64,000 bases of DNA, taken from assembly GCF_019145375.1 (NCBI RefSeq), contig NZ_JAHSTX010000001.1, positions 3,261,001-3,325,000 of the forward strand, written 5' to 3'. Position numbers and translations under genes: made by a program. The DNA is from Pseudomonas triticicola (GTDB taxonomy: Bacteria; Pseudomonadota; Gammaproteobacteria; Pseudomonadales; Pseudomonadaceae). Every line of letters starts with the position of its first letter. Position 1 is the first letter of the stretch. A model generated the notes under the pieces. The model saw nothing but the letters and a program-made list of their open reading frames with translations. It was not told the origin of the DNA and ran no database searches. Of the stretch, positions 25,929 to 33,050 are shown piece by piece.

Positions 25929-27164
25929 TCACTCCCGCGAGACTTTCACATCGTTGGGCGAGAAACCGGGATGGGTAATCGCGTTGCGCTGAGTCACTTC
26001 TTCGACCCGCGTGGCGTCGCCAAACTGCTCGTAGGCCACGACCACTGCCGGAAAGCTTTCCTGAAACGATTTGCTGACTTGACGCACGCCGGAGGACGCC
26101 ACCGCTTTGAGATGAGCCACGAGCGCTTCCTTTACATCGTTGATCGCCTGGAAGTGCGCAGGCCCGGCTTTCGCCAGCATTGGATCAATGGCGGCAGTAA
26201 CCGCAGCGCGCAGGGCTTGCATGTCATCGCTGACGGGGACTTCCTGACGACTCACTGGCGACGTCGACTGTTGAGCCACCGACGGCGTCGACGCCAGCTT
26301 CACCGGCGTTGTCGCGATCGGCATTGACGCCACCCACTGCGCGACTTTGACCAGCAGCGTGTCCTGCACCAGATCGGCCATCGCCTGCGCTGCGGCATTG
26401 GTGTCCTTGCCGGTGGTGATCTTCGGCGCATCAGCCTTGCGAATCGCTTCAAGTTGCTGCGACACATCGGCAATCACGCCCCGGTAGCCTTCCTTGGCGA
26501 ACGCTTTCAGCTCCTTGATATCGCCGAGCAAACCCTTGAATTCCGCCGCTACTTCCTTGGGCAGCTCCTTCACGGCTTTGACCAGTTCAGTGATCTGGCG
26601 GTACTGCTCGATCAAAGGTTTCAGTTGCTCCTTGATCACGTCATAGACGCCGGTAAGGCTGTTGCGCAGGTTGGTGATGCCGATCCGCGCAGCCTTGATC
26701 AGCGTCATCGCCTGTTCGAAACGCGCTACCGCCGAACCCAGCAGACCGTCGGCTTTGGCCAGCAGCACTTTCTGCGTGCTGATCGTGGCTATCGGAAACG
26801 GCAAAGGCTGATCGGGATAGAACTTCAATGCGAACGTCACCAGCCCGCCGTCCTGGCGGGTGTGGGTCATGTCACATTCGCCGACCTTGACCTGCAGGCG
26901 TCCGAGCCACGGATGCACCAGTTCGCCACGGCCCTGCTCCAGCGCCTTGAGCAGCTTGTCGCGCTGTTCCAGGCAATCAGGGCCGATGATGAACGCGGTC
27001 AGATCGTGGGTCTTGGCCTGCTGGCCGAGGTCCTCGAAAAACGGCAGGTCGCGCTGAGGGTATTCGTGCAACTGCCCTTTGCGACCGACCGGGGTTTTCG
27101 CCTGGTCGATCCAGAAGCCGACACCGCGAAAGGATGCCGGCAACAAACGGTCACGCCAGTTCAT
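25929..27164 (-). CDS. Mu gp43 (N)-like DNA circularisation / tail protein
   Basis: The 411-residue product has the DNA-circularisation N-terminal domain pattern WRDRLLPASFRGVGFWIDQ...GRKGQLHEYPQRDLPFFEDLG in the first 90 residues; the rest is helical and variable. In contractile-tail systems this gene always sits between tape measure and hub and its product is a baseplate/tail component, so it is kept although no DNA is packaged here. It overlaps the tape-measure stop by 4 bp. Confidence 0.9.
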   Translation of the reverse strand: MNWRDRLLPASFRGVGFWIDQAKTPVGRKGQLHEYPQRDLPFFEDLGQQAKTHDLTAFIIGPDCLEQRDKLLKALEQGRGELVHPWLGRLQVKVGECDMTHTRQDGGLVTFALKFYPDQPLPFPIATISTQKVLLAKADGLLGSAVARFEQAMTLIKAARIGITNLRNSLTGVYDVIKEQLKPLIEQYRQITELVKAVKELPKEVAAEFKGLLGDIKELKAFAKEGYRGVIADVSQQLEAIRKADAPKITTGKDTNAAAQAMADLVQDTLLVKVAQWVASMPIATTPVKLASTPSVAQQSTSPVSRQEVPVSDDMQALRAAVTAAIDPMLAKAGPAHFQAINDVKEALVAHLKAVASSGVRQVSKSFQESFPAVVVAYEQFGDATRVEEVTQRNAITHPGFSPNDVKVSRE

Positions 27165-28927
27165 TGGGAACCTCCCATCGACAGCGAGCGATAGCCGATG
27201 CGCGAAGACACGGCCAGGCCCGGTTGATTGGTTTGCGGTTGTTCGGTACGCAGGCCTGCCGGCGCATTTTCGAAGCGCACGGTCAGGCCGCCTTCAAGTT
27301 GCGTGCGGTTGTTGATTGCACTTTGCTGGATCAGCGCGCTGGAGGTTTGCGGCAACGAACCGCTTTGCAGTGCGCCGTTGCCAGCAGGCGCCGGACTGGC
27401 AGCGAAGAACGCCGGTGCCAGTTCGCCTTTACCTTCGGCATTGGTCTGGCGTTGTGCTTCAGTGAGAGTTTCAACTTTGCCGGTGACCTTGGCGATCAGT
27501 CCTGCGAAGCCACCGCCGAACAACTCCTTGATCGGCGCAATGACGGTTTGCAGCTTTTGCCACAACTCGCCGAACCACTCGGTGATCGGTCCCCAACTCT
27601 CGATGATCTGATCCAGAGGCTTCCATTCGAACAGGCCGTGCAAAAAATCCACGACCGGCGCGGAGAGTGCCAACACAACGCCCCAGAGCGCCGAAAAGAC
27701 CTCTCCGATCGGCTGCCAATACTGGGCGATCTGCTCCAGCGGCGACCACTCGAACAGGCTGGTGAAAAAGCCTCTGACTCGCTGCACAGACGTTTGCAGC
27801 GCCATCCAGATCGGTTCGAAGAACCCGACAATCCCACCCCAGGCGCTGGTGAGCATTTCCATCGGGAAAAAATCGAACAGCGTGCGCAGGATATCCCGGG
27901 TGCTTTGTACGGCCGATTGCAGCGTGGTGAACATCGGTTCGAAGAACGTCACGACACCACCCCACGCATCGGTAATCATCCGCATCGGCGAGAAATCGAA
28001 CAGGTTTCTGAGAAACGCCATCACCGGCACACTCAAGGCCTCGAGCAATTCCCAGATCGCCGAGAACAAACCGGTCAGCGGCCCCCAGTTTTCAATGATC
28101 ATCCCCGCAGGCGACCACGCGAAAACCGACTTGAAGAAGTCGATCACTGGCGCCGTCACGACCGTGACCTCGTCCCAGATAGCCGAGAAAAATCCCGTGA
28201 CCGGTTCCCACAGCGCAGCCAGTGCCGCCAGCGGTCGCCAGTCGAGTACCGAGCGCAACGTCGCCATCGCACTCGCCCCGGCGTTTTTCACGCCTTCCCA
28301 CATCCCGGTGAAGAACGCGCTGATCGGTGTCCAGTTGGCCACGATCAAACCGGCCGCCACGGCAATGCCCATGGCGATCAGCATGATCGGGTTGGTCTTG
28401 AGCACGATGCTCATGACGTCCATCACCTGGGTCATACCGGTGACCGCGGTTTGCATGGCGGAGAAGGCAATCGCCCCCGCCGCCAGGCCCTCGACCAGTT
28501 TCGGATTGTCGGCGAGCAGGCTGCCGACCTGCGTCAGCATCGGCTCAAGCCCGACCACCAACGCCCCCACCGCCGGCACCAGCGCAGCGTCCACCGCCGC
28601 CGAAACCTTCTGCATCGACGCACTGAACACGTTCATGTTCTGCGTTGCTGCCGTCGGCGCGGCGGGCAGGTCGACGGTTTTCGCCGTGTCGCTGACTTCG
28701 CTCAATTTTCCCTGGAACGCTGCGGCCGATTTGATGCCGTCTACAAACGGCGTGATCACGCTGCCGCCGTTGAACAGACCACTGATGTCCAGTTTGCCGA
28801 GGCCGGTCTGCTCGAGATTGTTTTTAAAACTCTCAACCTTCATGCGCAGGGCGCCCAGTTTGGGCGAGAGTTCATCGATGCCGGTGATCAGCACCGGTTT
28901 CGGGGTTTTCTTCTCTTCGTCTGCCAT
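27161..28927 (-). CDS. Tail tape measure protein with 41-residue repeats
   Basis: The 588-residue protein sets tail length in contractile tails. After a charged N-terminus and a hydrophobic region (about 165-198), residues 199 to about 474 consist of six full and one partial copy of an exact 41-residue repeat (pattern W-x-P-I-x-x-F-F-x-x-x-W ... F-x-W-x-P). The C-terminus is Gln/Asn-rich. Start 28927 is preferred to the GTG three bases upstream because it forms TGATG with the stop of the frameshifted chaperone. Confidence 0.92.
   Translation of the reverse strand: MADEEKKTPKPVLITGIDELSPKLGALRMKVESFKNNLEQTGLGKLDISGLFNGGSVITPFVDGIKSAAAFQGKLSEVSDTAKTVDLPAAPTAATQNMNVFSASMQKVSAAVDAALVPAVGALVVGLEPMLTQVGSLLADNPKLVEGLAAGAIAFSAMQTAVTGMTQVMDVMSIVLKTNPIMLIAMGIAVAAGLIVANWTPISAFFTGMWEGVKNAGASAMATLRSVLDWRPLAALAALWEPVTGFFSAIWDEVTVVTAPVIDFFKSVFAWSPAGMIIENWGPLTGLFSAIWELLEALSVPVMAFLRNLFDFSPMRMITDAWGGVVTFFEPMFTTLQSAVQSTRDILRTLFDFFPMEMLTSAWGGIVGFFEPIWMALQTSVQRVRGFFTSLFEWSPLEQIAQYWQPIGEVFSALWGVVLALSAPVVDFLHGLFEWKPLDQIIESWGPITEWFGELWQKLQTVIAPIKELFGGGFAGLIAKVTGKVETLTEAQRQTNAEGKGELAPAFFAASPAPAGNGALQSGSLPQTSSALIQQSAINNRTQLEGGLTVRFENAPAGLRTEQPQTNQPGLAVSSRIGYRSLSMGGSQ
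27506..28333 (-). repeat. 41-codon repeat array within the tape measure gene
   Basis: Successive Trp-starting units all of 41 residues: WTPISAFF, WEPVTGFF, WGPLTGLF, WGGVVTFF, WGGIVGFF, WQPIGEVF and WGPITEWF (last one partial). No insertions or deletions between copies. The DNA itself has diverged. Confidence 0.93.
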
Positions 28928-29354
28928 CACTGCACCTGCTGCATCGCATTGATCCGTTGCGCGTGCTCCAGCGATTCGCGAAGCACATCCAGTGGCCTGG
29001 CCATCATCTGTTCGGGGTCAACCTTCCAGAACCAGGCCAGGTCATAGGCGACGGCGATCAGGTCGGTGATGGCGCCGACGCCGCACTCATGAAAAAACTC
29101 GCGACGGCCCAGCTCAGCGCGTTGAGGTCAGCCAGATCGAGCTGGTTGACCGACGACGGCGGGATGCCTGCGCACACGGCGATGTATTTGGCCGCCACGT
29201 CCATGTCGAGGCTGACTTCTTCGCTCTTGTCGATCTTGTACGGCAGCGCCTTGATCGCTCGCACTTCCTGCACCGTCGGACGGCGCAGAACGAGTTCGGT
29301 CAGAGGCTCGCCGTGGGCTTCGATTGCTACTTGAAGCTTCACGGCGCCGCTCAT
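28927..29354 (-). CDS. Tail assembly chaperone, frameshifted long form (G-GT type)
   Basis: The short form is the plain frame 29058-29354 (98 residues, Mu gp41-like: SGAVKLQVAIEAHGEPLTELVLRRPTVQE). At 29091-29097 the minus strand reads T-TTT-TTC in frame, a classic slippery heptamer; a -1 shift there continues HECGVGAITDLIAVAYDLAWFWK...INAMQQVQ and stops at 28927-28929, overlapping the tape-measure ATG. The -1 frame is blocked by TGA just upstream of the slip, so the extension can only be made by frameshifting. Position between tube and tape measure is diagnostic. Confidence 0.87.
29058..29354 (-). CDS. Tail assembly chaperone, short form (Mu gp41-like)
   Basis: Unshifted 98-residue product. 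Its start overlaps the tube gene stop (ATGA). Family members bind the tape measure protein and keep it extended while the tube polymerises; short and long forms are normally made in a fixed ratio. Confidence 0.88.
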   Translation of the reverse strand: MSGAVKLQVAIEAHGEPLTELVLRRPTVQEVRAIKALPYKIDKSEEVSLDMDVAAKYIAVCAGIPPSSVNQLDLADLNALSWAVASFFMSAASAPSPT

Positions 29355-29698
29355 TGCCAGGTCCCCTTGATGCCTTCGAATTTCAGTTCGATGGTGGCGT
29401 CGTCGCCCTTGGAGACTGGCTCCTCGACCAGATAGGCGCCGGCCAGCACGTAGACCTTGCCGTTGCTGAACTCGCAGGTGACGGTGATATCAGTGCCTTC
29501 GATCAGCTTCTTCAGCGGAAAGTCAGCGGTGTGCAGCGCGGTCACTTTGAACGACGGTGCGATGTCGGTTTCCTTGTAGAAACCGGGCACGACGGTTTCA
29601 CGTTTGACGGCCATCAGCGGGGCTTCGCAGCCGCCATTGATGGTCAGTTGTGCGCCGTCGACCTTGACGTAGCAGGTGCCTGCAATCAGTTGACCCAT
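29351..29698 (-). CDS. Tail tube protein (Mu gp40-like)
   Basis: The 115-residue product (MGQLIAGTCYVKVDGAQLTINGGCEAPLMAVKRETVVPGFYKE...FEGIKGTWQ) is the inner tube subunit; GTCYVKVDG and the beta-rich pattern match the Mu-like tail tube family. The start at 29698 is chosen over an upstream codon inside the terminator. It follows the sheath gene after a hairpin. Confidence 0.92.
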   Translation of the reverse strand: MGQLIAGTCYVKVDGAQLTINGGCEAPLMAVKRETVVPGFYKETDIAPSFKVTALHTADFPLKKLIEGTDITVTCEFSNGKVYVLAGAYLVEEPVSKGDDATIELKFEGIKGTWQ

Positions 29699-29712
29699 GG
29701 TGTTTCTCCCTT

Positions 29713-29740
29713 CAAAAAAAAAGCCCACGCGAGGTGGGCT
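29713..29740 (-). terminator. Terminator-like hairpin between sheath and tube genes
   Basis: Stem AGCCCAC / GTGGGCT (29722-29728 and 29734-29740), 5-base loop, then at least eight T on the minus strand. It stands in mid-operon, so it must be leaky, antiterminated, or a processing/stability element. Confidence 0.78.
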
Positions 29741-29765
29741 GCATGCTTAACGCCGACTGCGCGAA

Positions 29766-31262
29766 TCAGGCCGCGTCGTCGTACTGCAGACGGAACTGGT
29801 TGAGCAGTGCGAACACGCGCAGGCCGTTGATGTAATCCGGCGGGAACAGCACGTTCACCCGGCTCGGGTCCTGCACGTCGCGCTCGACGATCAGGTGTTC
29901 GGCGAACAGCTCGGCGTTCTCCACGTGGCCTTCGAGTTCGAGTTTGGCGTACTGCGCGATCAGCTCACCGCGAATGGTCGCTGGCGTGACGATCGGTTGG
30001 CCGGCGCCGAAACGGGTGCCGTCGGAGGCCAATTTGTGGCGGCCGTATTTGCTGGTGATCACGCTTTGCAGACGACGCACGATGAACGCCGACTGGTGCA
30101 TGGTTTCGCTGTCCAGATAGGAGTTGTCGGCCTGGCCGTAGGCGTTCTTCTGGTAGGTGGTGATCGAACGCTGGATGCGCACATAACCGCCTTCGTAGTA
30201 AGCAGTGGCGATGCCGTAGTTGAGCAGCGACTGACGCTCGGTCAGGGTGAAACGCTCGCTCGCCGGCGCCGGATCGACGCCCGGCAGGCTGCCGCTTTGC
30301 GTCGGACGGCTGGCATCGGCGGAGATGAACACCGCCGTGCGCGCAGCCAGCGCGGCGGCCTGCACCCAGAACGGTTGCGGTACGCCCGGCTCCAGCGCCT
30401 GGATGGTCATGTGCTGATCGTTGCGCGCCTGGCCTGCGGCGACCAGAGTGCCGACCGTGCCGCGCTTGGCGCTGTAGACGTGACCGAACAATTGCTTGGC
30501 CCACGACCAGCGCCCGGTGCTGTCATCCATGACCGCTTGCCAGGTGTTGAGGGTCGCCAGATCCGACCACGGCAAGGCGATGAATTCGAAAGGCTCATCG
30601 CCCAATGCTGCGACGGCAGCGATCTGATCCGGTACACCGGCGCCGCCGGTCATGGCGGTGATCGCCGAGGTCAGGCCAGCCGGAGTTTCTTCGCCGTTGC
30701 TCTTGCCCAGGCGATTGAATTGCAGGCTGATGTCGTTACCGCTGTCGCCGGTCCATTTGGCGGTCAGGGTGACCACACCTTCAGCAGCCGCAGCGCTGAC
30801 CGGCAGGTCGGCAGTGGCGTTGATTTTCTGCGCCAGTGCGGTGGCCGCTTGCGCGGCGGTGGCGCCATTGACCACGGTGGCCTGCACACGCACGCCGCCG
30901 ACGTATAGATTGAGCATGCCCGCCTGAGTTGCGATGCCGGTCAGGGTCAGCACGCCTTTGGCGATGGCGCCTTCGGTGTTGTGCAGCGGCAGGCACCAGA
31001 TCTCACCGATCGGGTCAGCCTTGCGGAAGGTCTCGTACATCGAAGCGAGCATCGAGCCCTGGCCGCCGATGCTTTTCGCCAGCGCCACGCTGGAAACCAG
31101 CACCAGTTTGCCGACTTCAGCCGGGGCAATGTTGTCGTTGACCTGAGCAACGATCAAACGGCGCATGGCCGAGGTCGCACTGTTGGCGGCCGAGTTGTCC
31201 ATTTCGGCATAGAACAGCGGCACACGAATGTCCGCCGGGATGTTGCTGAATCCGATCGCCAT
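29766..31262 (-). CDS. Contractile tail sheath protein (Mu gpL-like)
   Basis: The 498-residue product starts MAIGFSNIPADIRVPLFYAEMDNSAA, typical of Mu L-type sheath proteins, with the polymerisation core at the C-terminus (VIVERDVQDPSR... VLFPPDYINGLRVFALLNQFRLQYDD). A sheath gene separates this R-type particle from flexible F-type tailocins. Its start overlaps the preceding stop (TAATG). Confidence 0.95.
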   Translation of the reverse strand: MAIGFSNIPADIRVPLFYAEMDNSAANSATSAMRRLIVAQVNDNIAPAEVGKLVLVSSVALAKSIGGQGSMLASMYETFRKADPIGEIWCLPLHNTEGAIAKGVLTLTGIATQAGMLNLYVGGVRVQATVVNGATAAQAATALAQKINATADLPVSAAAAEGVVTLTAKWTGDSGNDISLQFNRLGKSNGEETPAGLTSAITAMTGGAGVPDQIAAVAALGDEPFEFIALPWSDLATLNTWQAVMDDSTGRWSWAKQLFGHVYSAKRGTVGTLVAAGQARNDQHMTIQALEPGVPQPFWVQAAALAARTAVFISADASRPTQSGSLPGVDPAPASERFTLTERQSLLNYGIATAYYEGGYVRIQRSITTYQKNAYGQADNSYLDSETMHQSAFIVRRLQSVITSKYGRHKLASDGTRFGAGQPIVTPATIRGELIAQYAKLELEGHVENAELFAEHLIVERDVQDPSRVNVLFPPDYINGLRVFALLNQFRLQYDDAA

Positions 31263-31444
31263 TATTTGGCTCCCTGTGGTTTAGCCGCTTTTGCGGTTTT
31301 GAGTGTGATATCGCCGTCGGCCAGACGCCGGCGCCACCAGGCGCTGTCCAGCACTTCACGGCCTGCAGCCGGCAACAGGTCGCCCGCCTCCGGGTCAGGT
31401 ACGACACGGCCAGCGGCCGGCACTACGGTGATGCGGTTGCTCAT
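31262..31444 (-). CDS. Small DUF2635 protein (Mu gp38-like)
   Basis: The 60-residue product (MSNRITVVPAAGRVVPDPEAGDLLPAAGREV...WWRRRLADGDI) matches the DUF2635 family that lies next to the sheath gene in Mu-like tails. Function unknown. It overlaps both neighbours by 1-4 bp. Confidence 0.9.
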   Translation of the reverse strand: MSNRITVVPAAGRVVPDPEAGDLLPAAGREVLDSAWWRRRLADGDITLKTAKAAKPQGAK

Positions 31445-32025
31445 GGGGTTACGTCTCCAGAGAAAGTCATTTCCACCCGGCCATCCGGGCCCGGGCGTTG
31501 CAGGTTGGGGTCAGCCGGATCGATCGCATCGACCCGCACCGTCATCCCGGTAAAGGACGACAAAGCGTCCAGTTCGCGCTCGTGCCAACTCTCCGCAGGC
31601 TGACTTGGCAGATTGCGGCCGAGCTGGAACTCGGCATAAAAGCGCAGCCGATAGAAGGCACGGCTGCTGTTGATCGAGACCATCTCGCCGCCGTCGTAAA
31701 AGATGGCGCTGTAGTTGGAATCAGGTTTGAAACCGACCAGCGCGCGCCACAGTTCGGCGCGCAGGTCGTGCAACCCATCCAGCGCTTTTGTAGCGTCGGT
31801 AGCGTCAAGGGCCAGGACGATTTCGAAGCGCTCGCGGATCGGTTGGGTGGCGAGGTTTTGTGCGCTGCCAGGACTGGCCAGATCGGCCAGCAGCAGAACG
31901 TGGGCCGAGGGTGTCGGTAGATCGGGGTTGCCTTGCAGCAACGCCAGATCGACACCCACCGAAATATGATTGGCAAGCCCAGGGCATTGCCCACGCAGTT
32001 GCGTGAGGATCGGGGTGATCTTCAT
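31441..32025 (-). CDS. Mu gp37-like tail terminator protein
   Basis: The 194-residue product (MKITPILTQLRGQCPGLANHISVGVDLALL) matches the Mu gp37-like family, considered to cap the head-proximal end of the tail. In a tailocin such a cap would close the tube. It is the first structural gene after the holin. Confidence 0.88.
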   Translation of the reverse strand: MKITPILTQLRGQCPGLANHISVGVDLALLQGNPDLPTPSAHVLLLADLASPGSAQNLATQPIRERFEIVLALDATDATKALDGLHDLRAELWRALVGFKPDSNYSAIFYDGGEMVSINSSRAFYRLRFYAEFQLGRNLPSQPAESWHERELDALSSFTGMTVRVDAIDPADPNLQRPGPDGRVEMTFSGDVTP

Positions 32026-32078
32026 GGGGGGTGTTCCAGAGTTGAGTCAAATGCGGTCTGCAGACCACTGCAAACGCC

Positions 32079-32168
32079 TGTGGGAGCGAGCTTGCTCGCG
32101 AAAGCGCTGTATCAGTCGAATCGTGTTTTGAATGACAGAATGCATTCGCGAGCAAGCTCGCTCCCACA
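32079..32168. repeat. REPIN copy 6 (variant with paired change)
   Basis: Units 32079-32102 and 32145-32168 between gp37-like and holin genes. Both arms carry the same substitution (GAGCTTGCTC opposite GAGCAAGCTC), so symmetry is kept. Confidence 0.92.
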
Positions 32169-32185
32169 GGGCTATGCGTGGAGAA

Positions 32186-32524
32186 TTAAGGATGGTCGCG
32201 CGGCGGCACTTCGCAGACGCCGATACGCTTGGCCGCCCAGCGTTCGTAAAGGCCTATGGCGACATCAGCGCCGGCCATGGCGGTCAGGCAGCCAAACGCA
32301 CCAGCTGCCCAGATCGACATGCCAGCGGCGTACAGCAGCATGATTGCCGACACCCCACAGATCATGCAGGCGCCGGAACGCAGAGCCAGACGCCGCACCA
32401 GCGACCAGCCGCGAGCGCCCTCCTTGTCGGCGCGCCACATTTCGCCGGACACCCCGCCGACGACAGCGAGGAGGATGACCAGCCAGATCGGCATGTCCGC
32501 CAACGCTTGTTGCTCGTTTGTCAT
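32186..32524 (-). CDS. Tailocin holin
   Basis: The 112-residue product begins MTNEQQALADMPIWLVILLAVVGGVSGEMWR and has three predicted membrane segments (about 12-27, 48-66 and 68-88) with a charged C-terminus, like pyocin/phage holins found upstream of tail genes. It would permeabilise the inner membrane and release the endolysin. GGAGGC precedes the ATG; an upstream in-frame start is ignored because it crosses the terminator region. Confidence 0.85.
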   Translation of the reverse strand: MTNEQQALADMPIWLVILLAVVGGVSGEMWRADKEGARGWSLVRRLALRSGACMICGVSAIMLLYAAGMSIWAAGAFGCLTAMAGADVAIGLYERWAAKRIGVCEVPPRDHP

Positions 32525-32594
32525 GTCACGCCTCCGTGGGTGATTGATGAGTGATGGGTTGGGTTCAAACGATTTCTCTTGAGGCAGGCATTCC

Positions 32595-32626
32595 AAAAAG
32601 CCCGGCGCTTGCACGCCGGGCTTTTC
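32595..32626 (-). terminator. Terminator upstream of the holin gene
   Basis: Stem AGCCCGGCG / CGCCGGGCT around a short loop, with T-runs on both sides (TTTTTGG on the minus strand). It lies between the putative tailocin promoter and the holin and directly after the small frame 32625-32780. Confidence 0.85.
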
Positions 32627-32780
32627 AGTAATGCGCTCCTTCGCCTTCCTTCCAATCCTGTGTTCGAGAAGGAAGCTGACTTTTCGGCGCTACTGGCGCG
32701 GTACGAGTCCATTCAGATTGTTTTTCCGACCGCGGTCCCTGCCCGCCGGATAACTGCTTCTGGTGCTTTACGCTGCACAC
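32625..32780 (-). CDS. Candidate 51-residue small gene ahead of the holin
   Basis: A GTG-started frame reads CSVKHQKQLSGGQGPRSE, continues through EWTRTAPVAPKSQLPSRT to DWKEGEGAHY, and its TGA is immediately followed by a terminator. I have an impression of similar Pseudomonas small proteins, unverified. No strong ribosome-binding site is seen, and the transcript could equally be a noncoding RNA. Other frames across the region are broken. Confidence 0.4.
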   Translation of the reverse strand: MCSVKHQKQLSGGQGPRSEKQSEWTRTAPVAPKSQLPSRTQDWKEGEGAHY

Positions 32781-32890
32781 CCGGGTCAGTTGCCAACCCT
32801 CTGAACCGTTGAGGCCGGTTCATCGCTGCCTGTTCTTGTGGAACTAAAGAGCTTGTCTTGCCAGCCGCTTTGTCGAGCGGCTTGGTGGCA

Positions 32891-32919
32891 AGAATATGCA
32901 TGGATGCATATACAGTCAA
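32891..32919 (-). promoter_or_regulatory. Putative main tailocin promoter with overlapping operator
   Basis: On the minus strand TTGACT (32914-32919) and TATTCT (32891-32896) are separated by exactly 17 bp. The inverted repeat TATGCATCCATGCATA (32895-32910) covers the spacer and the first bases of the -10. This is the expected form of a repressor-blocked promoter facing the holin and structural genes. Confidence 0.72.
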
Positions 32920-32925
32920 TGCGTA

Positions 32926-32963
32926 AATGCATTTATTTATGCATTAAATTTGCGCATATGCAT
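32926..32963. promoter_or_regulatory. Additional ATGCAT-type operator half-sites
   Basis: AATGCAT (32926-32932) and ATGCATT (32939-32945) form an inverted repeat, and GCATATGCATG follows near 32954-32963. They share the TGCAT core of the main operator and lie just upstream of the -35. Confidence 0.6.
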
Positions 32964-33004
32964 GAAACCCAAGCGGGCCAAGGGGTGGGGAGATTTCTGC
33001 AGGC

Positions 33005-33032
33005 GAAAAAAAACCTGCCGAGGGGCAGGTTT
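33005..33032 (-). terminator. Terminator of the repressor gene
   Basis: Stem AACCTGCC / GGCAGGTT with T8 on the minus strand, 19 bp after the repressor stop codon. Confidence 0.88.
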
Positions 33033-33050
33033 CAGTTGGATCGAAAGGGG

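Noticed and set aside
27134-29047. 637-codon open frame on the plus strand over the tape measure
   Set aside because: Antisense of the tape measure gene; the residue composition is that of a codon-bias shadow.
29058-29354. Frameshift mutation in the gp41-like gene
   Set aside because: The shift occurs at a proper slippery heptamer and the extension ends in phase with the tape-measure start, so programmed frameshifting is the better reading.
32713-32919. 68-codon minus-strand frame starting in the promoter region
   Set aside because: It begins upstream of the expected transcription start and ends without any following signal; the overlapping frame ending at 32625 next to the terminator is the better candidate.
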